Below are positions 1-62,340 of a DNA stretch of 64,000 bases, in pieces (within the stretch, counting starts at the first letter, position 1; every line of letters starts with the position of its first letter). Both the position numbers and the translations under genes were made by a program. Origin of the DNA: Glandiceps talaboti (Eukaryota > Hemichordata > Enteropneusta > Spengelidae); the NCBI RefSeq assembly GCF_964340395.1, contig NC_135552.1, positions 25,017,181 through 25,081,180 on the forward strand. The letters are read 5' to 3'. Under the pieces are notes generated by a model that saw only the letters and a list, made by a program, of their open reading frames with translations, did not search any database and was not told the DNA's origin.

Positions 1-348
1 TGTAGGTACTTATCATTGGTTTTCAAATTTACGTATTCCTTGGCATATGCTCGCAGGTATTGAAGGAATTTACAAAACAGTGAACAATTTTTGTTTTTGC
101 TAACGAGAATGACGCGAATACTTAAATACATATGCACAATTTTTATAAGAAGCAAAACAAACAAAATGAACAACTTTGATATTTGTATTTATGGTATTTT
201 TATCTTCAAAATACAAGGCAGGCTCGAGAAGCATGTCGATAACGATAGTGGAATTCCTTTGTGATAAAGTAGGTTATTCACGATCTAAATACAATTATTC
301 CATGACAAGTCGAATTCCTTTGCTAGCTAGATTTGCATATTTTGCCAG
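1..348. other. Intron of the patatin-like gene (upstream exons outside window)
   Basis: AT-rich. No coding segment could be joined in frame to the exon at 349. Confidence 0.5.
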
Positions 349-545
349 AGGTTAGAAAGAAAGTGTGGAAACAATTGTTAACGTTGGCGGCGTGCTCATT
401 CTCCCCAGATCATTCGTGCGGGTATTGCAGTCTTATTCCAAATCTCCTCAGTCACTATGGTTGGAACCATGGCAACAAACTGATGAGATATATGGGTGAC
501 AAAATAGCAGCAAAAACAGGAAATAGAGACATAACCTTCAAACAG
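349..545 (+). CDS. Patatin-like gene, first exon in window
   Basis: Acceptor gccag at 344-348 and donor at 546. An alternative acceptor two bases downstream (end of ccagag) cannot be excluded. Encodes the stretch after the catalytic serine, ending GNRDITFKQ, a conserved patatin segment. There is no ATG start here, so this is an internal exon. Confidence 0.8.
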
Positions 546-1647
546 GTACTATCATAGCCTCCTACTATTTACTTTGAATATTTTGTTTTCCTCTGACTTT
601 CAATACCGTTTCAATATTTTTACGATAGTATTAAGCAAAGTAAGTACGAAGATCATTTTGTTTGATCAAGATCCCTAGAACTACCGAGTATGAGGTCGTC
701 AAATTTTCAGTATTGACTCGAATGCTGAAAAGAGCCCTTCTTGCAAAGATGAATGCCGTGATGTTTTACTTTACGTACATTATTGAAAGCTTTCCGTAGG
801 CTGAGTGTATAGTTAAGAACGAATCAGTTTGATGATAGGACGAAAACATTGCCGCAATTCTGTACATATGTTGTGATCAGATCTAAACGTTTATCTTTTT
901 ACTCATCACTAGTTTTTTTTAATTCCCCCTTTAATTAATGCCTTGCTTGGTTTCAGTTATATGATAACTACGGTAAAGAATTAGTTATCACAGCAACGAA
1001 CATCAACGACATGCAATGTGTGTATTGCCATGTAAAAACTACACCCGATATGCCGATAGCATTGGCAGTGAAAATGACCATGTCTTTCCCCGGTGAGTTA
1101 TACATTCTATAATAAATGCACTAAGTGTTTGTTGGCTTTACTTGACCTTCAGAATAAAATGAAAGCTAGGTTTAGATACTGATTATATTGTTTACAAGAA
1201 TACTAGTACGGTTACTGTTATTGTTGTCACCCATAGTATACCTTTATTCTTGAAATTCACATATGGAGCATTCTGTACGTGGTGGTGTGAAAAAAATATG
1301 TGTCACGTTTTATATACCATACATTCAACGAGTAAAATTAAATATTTATCGAAATCATAGAATTATGTGAATTGTCAAGCATATTCAGCTAAACAACTTG
1401 ACATTTAGTCTCACATGGAAAGACAAAGATTCAAATGTTAAAAGATCAAACCCACGTTAAAATGAAAACATATTTATAATATACTATGACTGTTCATATG
1501 AATTGACTATTGCAGGATTTTACCATGCCGTCACACACATGGATGATTTATACATCGATGGTGGCATTTTGGCCTTATTCCCCATATATTGCTTTGATGG
1601 TAAGTATAGACAGGCAGGCTGGCTGGCTGATCGGCCGGCCGACAGAA

Positions 1648-1712
<65 letters not shown>

Positions 1713-1727
1713 GGCAGGCAGGCAGGC

Positions 1728-1768
<41 letters not shown>

Positions 1769-3645
1769 GGTAGGTAGGTAGGTAGGTAGGTAGGTAGGTA
1801 GGTAGTTAGGTAGGTAGGTACGTATATAGACAGATAGGTAAGTAGGCAAATTGGCAGGCATGGAGGGACATATCAGAGCTAGCTTATTTTAATATACACC
1901 TTTCTTGTATATTGGTCCTAGTAAAAATAGAAAGTATACGGTGATTACAGTGCAACACTTTACATATCATAATTTCAACTCTACAGGATGGTGGTTGTCA
2001 CTCAAACCTGAAGACAGTTTTCTACTAAAGTTACAGCCTCTCGACGAGATACATAAACTATATGACGTCAAAGTACGCTTTGGTGGTGGACAAAACAAGA
2101 AAACATTAGGTGGTATGATGGTGAGTTGTTTATAATATTACATCACCAAATATTTCAGTAAAAATTATGACATCATACATCGATATGTAAAATAGCTCCT
2201 ATAATTTTACCTAGGTTGGATTTCAACGCTCAAACCAGCTTATCATTTTACGGAAACAGTCATATAAATATTTAAAAATATACGCCCTTTAATTATTATG
2301 AACATGAGATATTTTAATGAAATTGTTCAGAGATTCATCAATTGACATTTTTAGCCTTGTGCCTTTTTTAAAGAGCTTGCTTTGTAACACTCTTTTAGAT
2401 TGATGCTATTTCACTATTTTTCAGTTAGTGTGTACATACTAGAGAGGACTATAAATTTATGAACGAAAGTGAGAAAAACATTTATTTGGGAAAACTAGGG
2501 GTAATAACGTGAATAAAAGTTGCAAGTATAACTTCATACTGTTGATATTGTGAGACGGTTCAACCATTGAAAGACTGAAGATAAACTGAAATTAGTTACG
2601 ACAAAGGATCATGGGTATTTTTTAAAGCGAATTCAAACAATGTTCAACATGACACTTTTGTTTAATAGCTGTGTGATTTGCTTAGGTTTCACAGTATGAG
2701 AGAGAGTTGTACGGAAATAACATCCGGGGAGGCAACGAGTCAGCTAGACCTGACACTAAGTTGGCAAGGTAAGGTGTTTATACCTAAAATGGTCATACAG
2801 CCCCGTTATGTTAAAATATTCATACATACAGCTCCGTTATGTTAAATTAGTATCACATACAGCCCCGTTATATTAAAATATGCATACATACAGCCCGTTA
2901 TGTTAAAATATGCATACATACAGCCCCGTTATGTTAAAATAGTCGAACATACAGTCCCGTTATGTTACAATGGTCATACATACAGTCCCGTTATGTTAAA
3001 ATATGCATACATACAGTACCGTTATGCTACAATAGTCATACATACAGTCCCGTTATATTACAATATGCATACATACAGCCCTGTTATGTTAAAATAGTCA
3101 TACATACAGTTCCATAATTAAGTTTAAAGGGTCATACGTACAGCCCCCATTATGTTAAATGGAATCTCCATATTTTGTCCACCTTTATCCTGTTATTAAA
3201 ATTAATACTCCGACTCATCGTACCATTTCTATTCTTTCTTTCTTCGTCCTTGAAAGGAAACGAACTAAGGTTGAGAAGAAACATGGCATTGAGCAAAATG
3301 ATCAATATAGCAGACTATCAGGAGCAATGAACCAATTACTTAAAGTATTGGCTGATAGTAACATTCAAACTGACCAGGCAATCGACAGAGACGATTTCAA
3401 AATTGCACTTACTGAGGTAAGCACATTTTCACGAGTCGAAAATTGCAAAATACATACAGCCATACATACATACATACATACATACATATACATCCATATA
3501 TCCATACATACATACACACATACATACATACATACATACATACATACATACATACATACATACATACATACATACATACATACATACATACATACATGCA
3601 TACACGCACGCACGCACGCGGGTGGGTGGGCGATCCGTCCGTCCG

Positions 3646-3716
<71 letters not shown>

Positions 3717-5701
3717 CTGTGGGTATTCAAAAGGAAAAAGGGGGGGTCTTAATACTAGTCTGAGTTTACTGTACTCAGAAGGTGGAAGAAATCTGACATG
3801 TATCGCATGGTTACTTTTGTTCCTTTCTCACCATAAACACCCATAATATTATTTTAGGCTATAAACAATGGTTCATTCACTGCTCAACATGGAAAGTTAC
3901 TGTTTGGTGACCAGTGGGATGTAAATGCTGTTATTGATGGTTTGGACTTCAACAGAGATGGAAAGGTTAGTAGTCCAAATAAACGGTGTAAATGGTCCGC
4001 TCATACCATCATAATATGGCGCTTCATTGGGGCCTTTATTATGCCCCAATGAAGCGCCATAATCATAATGAATCATGTCTCTAGTTATAAGACTTGTCCA
4101 TTTACTGTAAGTAAGGCTTTACTATACTTATCTTTCAGACCATAATGAACAACACTTGTCAATATATTATTAGAAAATCTACCTTCTTCGTCACAGATCA
4201 CATATCAAGAGCTAGTCCAGTTTGCTGAAGCCAAGGGTGTACATATACTGAATAGATTTACTGGTGATAAACGATTACCTGTACACGACATACGAGACTT
4301 CATCACTGCTGTTGTAGAGACATTGATGTTGAATTGTCAAAGAGTGTACTTTGATGTAAGTAATAGAGATTCCATCTCGCCCCCTTTTCATCTCATCTCA
4401 CTTCATCTCTGGGTTCACTTTTCCTTCCCTTATTCCCAATCGTAATAAAATCCTAATGTAGTAATCAGCTATTTGTCAATGTTTTGTTCACTATAGTGTG
4501 TGCTCTGAAACAGTGAAATAGTGCATACTGTTTGTGTCTCTATACACAGGGCCTATACATCAGGGTTGTCGGTGGCTGAGTGCCATGCCAGTGGTTAAAC
4601 CACTTGTTTTGTCTGTTATCACTGCGGCCGATGGGTTCGATTAAAATTTATCACGCTGTAAGTAAAAATAGTGTGGTTCAGTTTGAATCTACCGAACAAC
4701 GCAGGTTTTCCCCGGGTACTCAGGTTTTCTACTGCATTAACACCAAACCCGTGAGAGATGGACCTAACTGGACTTCTTGGGAGATAAGTGTTTATACTAT
4801 CGAGTATATAAATAAAGATTATTTATTGATTTACGTTTACTAATTACATGTTGCTGTTGCAGGAATCCGATATGGAGCGTACAATTCCTGTAGATGTAGA
4901 TTACCTGCATTCCTTTGATTTTGATATGGAACCAAGTGATAAAATATTCGGGATAGAAGTAAGTTCATTGGCCTTCTACGGTACTCTATTTGTATATATG
5001 TAGTATTCAAGCGAATATTTCAGTACAATACGACGAGTATAAACAGCCAGAGTACCACTAGCGCCGTAAACAGGCTAATGACTGCTAGTACATGTTTGTT
5101 TTCCGATATTCATGATTTCAGAAAATAGGGTAGGTTGTTCGGGATTTTATTTTATTTTCCATTTTATTTTTTCTAATTACTTCGACCCAAAGACAAGATA
5201 CTCGTTGGTCACAATACTTCTGTAACAGCTGATGAGGTGTAAAAGAAGTAAATGGAGACAGTTATGTAATATTCAGAAGTAGACGAACACAATATGCAGA
5301 CTGTGCTGTCATAGGATGAAAAGATATGGTTTCGCTCTGGAATGTGATTTTACAAAAAGTAACCAAAGATACTTTGGCATGAAAATCTACAGGGAAATAG
5401 AAGTAAATTGTCATAATTTTACCTTCACGTATGTAAAAAATATGGGAAACACACTTTTTTTATTTGGCCTGATCTAAATAATGGTAAGGTTCTGAGCATA
5501 GAACGAGTCATAATCAATGGAAAGTATTGATTGACGTGGGATATGCACTATATATCAGAGGCTATTATGTATGTCATTTAATTTCTGTCATTCTATTGAA
5601 TAATTCGTGTTATCTTTTATTGTCACCAACAGCAAGGAATGAAGGCGACGAGAAGTTTCCTGCGTCAGTACATCGAACGAGAATCGCCTCCACTGAAGTA
5701 G
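349..5701 (+). CDS. Patatin-like phospholipase with C-terminal EF-hand (3' part of gene, 10 exons)
   Basis: Partial gene. Exons 349-545, 957-1092, 1516-1599, 1987-2120, 2686-2768, 3257-3416, 3858-3965, 4197-4355, 4863-4958 and 5633-5701 join in frame into 407 residues plus a TAG stop. Every internal boundary is AG/GT. The first five exons match the second half of a patatin (iPLA2-type) hydrolase domain: KTGNRDITFKQ, then GKELVITATN, then TTPDMPIALAVKMTMSFP, then LYIDGGILALFPI. The DGG Asp is the second residue of the Ser/Asp catalytic dyad. The GxSxG serine motif must lie in exons upstream of the window. The C-terminal part is not patatin-like and contains an EF-hand loop, DFNRDGKITYQE, split across exons 7 and 8. 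Members of the family hydrolyse acyl esters of phospholipids or neutral lipids; the exact substrate cannot be told. Ca2+ control through the EF-hand is inference. The gene is convergent with TBC1D9. Confidence 0.85.
957..1092 (+). CDS. Patatin-like gene, exon with GKELVITATN core strand
   Basis: Acceptor tttcag, donor gtgagt. Encodes LYDNYGKELVITATNIND and TTPDMPIALAVKMTMSFP, typical patatin beta-strand and helix segments. Ends in phase 1. Confidence 0.85.
1516..1599 (+). CDS. Patatin-like gene, exon with catalytic Asp (DGG)
   Basis: Acceptor ttgcag, donor gtaagt. Encodes HMDDLYIDGGILALFPIYCF. The Asp of IDGG is the catalytic-dyad acid. A GACA/GGTA microsatellite starts just after the donor. 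Confidence 0.88.
1607..1858. repeat. GACA/GGCA then GGTA tetranucleotide microsatellite
   Basis: Continuous (GACA)n with GGCA variants, grading into (GGTA)n. It lies in an intron and gives spurious open frames on both strands. Confidence 0.95.
1987..2120 (+). CDS. Patatin-like gene, exon 4 in window
   Basis: Acceptor ctacag, donor gtgagt. Encodes WWLSLKPEDSFLLKLQPL and a Gly-rich RFGGGQNKKTLGG segment. Frame is continuous with both neighbours. Confidence 0.8.
2686..2768 (+). CDS. Patatin-like gene, exon 5 in window
   Basis: Acceptor gcttag, donor gtaagg. Encodes VSQYERELYGNNIRGGNESA, ending phase 2. A 31-bp minisatellite begins shortly after the donor. Confidence 0.75.
2786..3148. repeat. 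31-bp minisatellite, about 12 copies
   Basis: Units run tcatacatacagccccgtta then tgttaaaatag, with substitutions and small indels. Intronic in the patatin-like gene. Confidence 0.9.
3257..3416 (+). CDS. Patatin-like gene, exon 6 in window
   Basis: Acceptor tgaaag, donor gtaagc. Encodes a basic start (KRTKVEKKHG) and an acidic helical segment, IDRDDFKIALTE, resembling the flank of a degenerate EF-hand. Confidence 0.78.
3452..3716. repeat. Compound TACA / GACA microsatellite
   Basis: (TACA)n from about 3452 to 3600, a short CGCA stretch, then (GACA)n from about 3648 to 3716. Intronic. Confidence 0.95.
3858..3965 (+). CDS. Patatin-like gene, exon 7: first half of EF-hand
   Basis: Acceptor ttttag, donor gttagt. 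Ends with DFNRDGK, the first seven positions of an EF-hand loop that continues in the next exon. Confidence 0.82.
4016..4060. repeat. Perfect 18-bp inverted repeat with 9-nt loop
   Basis: Arms atggcgcttcattggggc (4016-4033) and its exact complement (4043-4060) around ctttattat. It can form a strong hairpin within the intron after the first EF-hand exon. Confidence 0.9.
4197..4355 (+). CDS. Patatin-like gene, exon 8: second half of EF-hand
   Basis: Acceptor tcacag, donor gtaagt. Begins ITYQELVQFAEAKGV, completing the EF-hand with Glu at position 12, then a helical region ending NCQRVYFD. Confidence 0.82.
4566..4832 (+). mobile_element. tRNA-derived SINE, + orientation
   Basis: Head resembles a tRNA: an A-box-like GGTGGCTGAGTG and a B-box-like GGGTTCGATTA. 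The body contains CCCGGGTACTC and ggacttcttgg. The tail is aataaagattatttattg. Two further copies lie in reverse orientation at 28069 and 32468. The central CCGGGTACTC(CGG) motif recalls conserved metazoan SINE core domains; family naming is tentative. Confidence 0.8.
4863..4958 (+). CDS. Patatin-like gene, exon 9
   Basis: Acceptor ttgcag, donor gtaagt. Acidic exon with DYLHSFDFDMEPSDK. No recognised motif. Confidence 0.75.
5633..5701 (+). CDS. Patatin-like gene, terminal exon
   Basis: Acceptor ccaacag. Encodes QGMKATRSFLRQYIERESPP followed by LK and TAG at 5699-5701. No clear AATAAA was found nearby. Confidence 0.75.
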   Translation, partial: QGMKATRSFLRQYIERESPPLK

Positions 5702-5935
5702 ACATCATAACTTATTTTTTACAATTGTACATTTTTTAGTGTTCAATAAGTTACAATGTCAAGATTAAAATGGTCGATAAAGTAGGCTGAAGAGGTGTAT
5801 CATGAATACAGAGAATTTCCCAGTTAATCAATATAAATTAAGTTGGTATTTTCATGTGGAATTATGGATAGGGGAGTTACTTCACTTCATTATCTTAATC
5901 AAGCAGCTAACCTAATGAAAGACGAAGTAAAAATA

Positions 5936-5982
<47 letters not shown>

Positions 5983-8900
5983 GAAATTGGTATTAGATTG
6001 ACTATCACTGAAAGTGCTACTATATCAAACTGTACTGTTTGATTTTTTTTGCAATATGTTTAATATACACAATTCATAGTAAGTCATGATATAACGACCA
6101 TATTGACATGATTGCAAGCGATAACTCCATGCATAGCAGAGAAAGGGAATATAATGGGATATTTGTTACATAACATTTTTACTGGCTATCATACTATTAG
6201 ATTTTGATGACACAAGCTTTTGACAGGGTTACAATATTAATAACATGTCAGAAAATCAGGAAAATACACTCTTTCATAAACATTTGTTTGTCTATTTTCT
6301 ATCACCTTTACTATCCCTGTAAGGTTTATGATGTTTATGGAAATGAATTCATACTGTTACCTTTATCAACTCAGAGATGAAATGTTGTATACTTTTAACC
6401 ATACAATAATTTAAATATAAATGCATATATGAATGTTATGGGTCATGAATGCCTTCTTAACTGACAGGTGATTACCTAACCTCTAGATGATTTCTTGCAG
6501 CGTTTTGCGCCATCTTATCTTATGGATTCTAATGTGTGTGTTGTATGGAATTACTTTGGTAACAAGTCTTCACTGAAGACAAAGTACCAATGGATAAACA
6601 GTGTCATTATACTACCATACCATATAGTTTCATTTAGGTGGCACAAAGGTTTTTACATCTTGCATAAAGTTTTTTGTTTCAAATGACATTAAAAAGACAG
6701 ACAATGATAGTGTGCATGTACATAAAATGATACATTTCATCTCACTCTGGACACAAATCAACATTACTGTTGGATGCAACAAGGAAGATTCAAAACACAA
6801 AACAGTTTATTTGTGTTCACAGTGACATAAAATGTTACAGTATCTTTTCATGTGCATGCCTATATTTCGTTTAAGTAATTCATATGTGTGAAACAAAAAG
6901 AAACATCATCTTACCAAATTGGAAATCTAGAGTCTTTCTGGTTTGGTAGTACATGGTTTTAAAAAAAACAAAGACAACCACCTAAAGAAAGTTTTGAGAT
7001 CTTTTATTGATTGTGTAATTTTCAAATGACATCATGCACAAGACATGCTGACCACTTTGTTTTGCACCATTTAAAGTTCTACAGCACTTCAAGTCGAGAT
7101 CACCATTCCACATACAATACAGTACATAAAGTTGCTATTTGACATGACCTAATACATGGTTATTGACAATTGACAAATTTAACATACTAGGGTGACTATA
7201 GCCTTTGTGTACTTTCTTCTAAATGACCCTGTACGTTTGGCAGCTGAAAGAGAAATAACACAACAATGACATGTACACTGTAGATGATACCGGTTCAGAA
7301 AAAAAAAACACTCTCTACAAAAATAATTTTTGTGAAAACTTATCAGATGTCGAGTTTACTTTCTATATATGAACTTGTGCACACAGATTTTGTTTCAGTT
7401 CAACAAAAGCACTCCAGCACAATACTGTTGGGGTCACATAACAAGGCTACACTATTATTTTGAATTACACAACAAATGCAAGTGAATTGTAACATTGGTG
7501 ATAGTGACATAGTGACCAATTCATTCCGGGCAAATTTACCACAAAAAACAAAATAATTGTCTATTCTGATTTAAAAATTAGTTTATCGCATTCTCAGTGT
7601 TGAAGATTCTTAAATGAAATCTGCCAAGTATGCAATTTGTAATTTGTTATTTAACACTGACGTAGCACCCAAGCTAAAAAGACTATGGTACTACTTTTGA
7701 TGAAATGCTCTGAAGTGGGAATACTTAAGAAGTCATGGAAGACACAACAAACAAACAGATAGATAGATAAAATCTGTTTATGACAAGCTATGTCGTGCAG
7801 ATAAAAAGTTTAGTTATATACCTAACTAATTGCACTGACATGATTAACATGCATATGTTACACTAAAACCTGTTTTGCAAAAATCTCAGAACAGTATTTA
7901 TTGTGTTCAAATATGTGGTATTATTTGATACATGGTTTCAATCACAACTAAGTATCATTAGCCTTGGGAGGTTGTCCACCAACATCACCTATGCTATTCT
8001 ATCCCTGTACATCACAAGAACAATAATTATGATGCACTTCCCAATACTCATTCATTTTCAATCACTAAAGCATCAAAGAGAATGCATACATGTCTGTATG
8101 TTGTACCTTTTATTAAATTTCTTGGATGGAAACATCAAGTAAAATCTCCCCTACAGTTAAAACTTAAGCAGTTACACCAGTTATCTGCCTTTGCATTATC
8201 ATGCTTCTGTATACAAGATTCCTCTGTTGATGTGCTCTGCTAATTATTTCAGTAGTATTTCTATCTATATACTTTAAAAACTTTCCGTACAGTTCTCTCC
8301 TCAGTTCTGCACTAAGAACTGTGTAAGATAATGCTTAATAAAATGCAGGTAATATTTTTTCTGGACAGTATGACCTTTTTTCAAGGACGACTTTTTGGTG
8401 GACAGGAGTAATGCATAAGATGTATTTGGTGTACATAGTGCACTGTACAACATCTGTATACACACATATATACACAACTACTTTTAAATGTAAACAAATA
8501 TATCTCAATAAATGCCACTGCTTTTAGCTACCTTTAAAATAACTTTATGATCAAACTTTGTTGTAAGGGGTTGCACCACTTGAATTAAAGTATATGAACA
8601 AAATTTTAATTTTAATGAAAGTACAATGTGTCTCATGCTTGCTTTAAATATCTAAAACTTCATAAAGACTCACACTATATACTTGCATGCTGTATTGTAG
8701 ATGGTAAATGAAATTAGTAAATGAAATTGTATCATCGGCTACACTACAAGATACATTAATAAGAGTATCTGCTTGAAGGAATAGCAAGGAAACACCACCA
8801 CTGATGTTATTTATTGTCTAGTCAAGTTACAAACTAAAAGACCCAAAACAAACCTTGGGATTGAAGAAAAATATGCACTCTTGTAATTTGATAAACTGGA

Positions 8901-10835
8901 TCTCTCTTGAGTGAATAACGGTGACCTCAATTTTGAAAATAAGTCAAGACAACATTTACAAATATATCAAGTAATATGCACTGTTATACATAGACAAAGT
9001 ACAGTAGGTGTAACTACAGACTATCAAAACAAAAAACAAAAGTAAGAGAAAATGATTCCAACCTAGTTACATTGCATTTTAATGGAGTAAAAGATTGCAC
9101 TTACCACTGTCATTACACATACACATACACCCATAATATGTTTGTATGCAAAATATATCATTCACAATTTGGAATTTCTGGTATATGCCTGGGATTACAT
9201 TTTTGACAAAATCACTGATGGTATACATGTACTGTAAGACTGTATACACAGATTAAATACAGGGTACATATATACTGTGTTAAAGTACCACTACAATTTA
9301 GTCTTATTTTCAAACTTTTCAAAAGAAATTCTCTTTTGTCTCCTTCATGTAATTGATTAAAATTTACACATTTGTTGTTAGATTTAGAAATGAACCATGA
9401 TTACATCCAGTGCTTTTGTGATATTCAGTTCTATTTCTGCCAGCAGTTGAGAGCAAAGATAGGATGGGATATGGTATGTTTTCAAGGGCACAAATGCTTC
9501 ATGAATTGAATGACAGATAAACTGTGAATACCAAGGACCTGATTTTGGCAAGGCAAGTACCTGGGCAAGTTCTTGCAGAGAATTCACTTTAAATAAGAAA
9601 CTGCTGTCAAATGGCATCGTTAATGATAAAGTTTTTTGGGGTTGATATATATTACATCACAAACATAGATACTAAAGTCTTACTTTAAGTTGTTGATAAT
9701 AATCAAATCAGTGAGAGATGTGACCCATGAGAAAAATTCTGTTCTGACTCACAATCAGATCTGATGTGACCAGTTATTGATACAACATATTGATACAATT
9801 CAACTAGTCACCTGACTCTTTTTGGACAATAACTCACTTTTGCTGAGGTCAACACAGAAAGCATAACAGTGCCATACTAGTGGCGCTGTCATAGACAAAC
9901 AAAATGTCAATAATAGACAGTGTCGAGGTTATTTGATTCTTTCTGTTGTAAGTATCAATTTGATACACTGCCTTCGTGTTCACCAAAGCAAACAACACTG
10001 TGATGTCCTTACTAATTTGACACTATATGTAAAAACTGTTATACTTGTGACACTCTTATCATAAAAGACATGGTCTGATTCATGTATGCAGGGATAAATG
10101 GTCTATTTTGCACTAGATTACTTCTAAATCAGCATATTCATCATGGACTTGATAAACTTGTTATTCAATATTCAAATATTCTAGTGAGAAAAAATATCTT
10201 TCATGATGAATTGCACAATTGATCTCCAACGCTAAAACTGTTTCCTGTGTAAATACTATAACTCTGGGTTGTAAGATTTCTTTTTTTCAAATTTTTGTTT
10301 CAACATTGCTGATCTTTGTAAAAGGCATGGATTAAAATTTGATAGTTTGGTAGGGTGCTCCTTTAATCTCAGCTTTAATGAACTACAAGAATGAAGCTGT
10401 CATTAAACAACCAACTATATTGTGGGACTAAAGGTCAAAATAGCTATTGTGAAGTTCAACTAAATTCCTAAGAATCTTACAATCCCATAATCGTTGCACC
10501 AATTGTGAAAAAGCTGTTCTGAAAGTTTTGGTATTTTTTGTGAGGTTGGAAGAATGCCCATGAAGTGGTGTTGAGATTGGTTTAGAAAAACACCAATATG
10601 TTAAATAAGGAGTAACAGCTTTGACAGTGTAGAAATATGAAAGCATACCTACAGCATAGATATCACAACGGCGTTCTTCAAAATAATGAGTATGCTAAAA
10701 TGTAGAAATACAACATGCCTTTTTTTTGTCCCTTTTTTTTAACTTGGCCAAATATGTGCAGTGAAGTGCTATGGTTTGTAAACATTTACAAGAGAGATAC
10801 AGCTTTGAAAACACCTAAATGGTGATAAAATCTTC
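5702..10835. other. Convergent intergenic region, probably both 3' UTRs
   Basis: About 5.1 kb of AT-rich sequence between the stop codons of two convergent genes. Several TTTATT hexamers (AATAAA on the - strand, e.g. near 7006, 8108 and 8807) could end TBC1D9 transcripts, but none can be chosen from sequence alone. A stretch at about 6740-6960 resembles 40730-40990. No coding exon recognised. Confidence 0.5.
5938..5980. repeat. (CA)n microsatellite
   Basis: About 20 uninterrupted CA units downstream of the patatin-like stop codon. Confidence 0.95.
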
Positions 10836-62072
<51,237 letters not shown>

Positions 62073-62340
62073 ATTCCGATCAAGTTTAAAATAGCCTTAG
62101 ATATCTCTAAAATACAGAATTATTCAATAATGAGAAGGCTTCTCTCATTCTAAGGCTGTCGTGGCAGCCATGTTTATCTAAATCCCGCAAAGTCACGGCA
62201 AAGGATTTGACGAGAAGTACCGCGAGAGCGAACGTACCTGACTGCGAAAAGTGGTGACGAACGAGGGCGCTGAACAGTTGAAATTCAGGAAGAAATGAGC
62301 CATGCGACAAACCCATTGACATCTGCCATCTGAGCAGCTA
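62073..62340 (-). promoter_or_regulatory. Probable TBC1D9 5' UTR and promoter region
   Basis: Sequence directly upstream of the ATG, with locally higher CpG (cgcgagagcgaacg and nearby) than the AT-rich surroundings. No TATA box or defined start site identified. Confidence 0.35.

Noticed and set aside
1503-1861. Open frames rich in TDRQ or CLSV repeats on both strands
   Set aside because: Translations of the GACA/GGTA microsatellite; intronic and open in several frames at once. Only 1516-1599 is a real exon.
3365-3846. Long YIHT/VCMY and TDRQ open frames
   Set aside because: Translation of TACA and GACA microsatellites in an intron.
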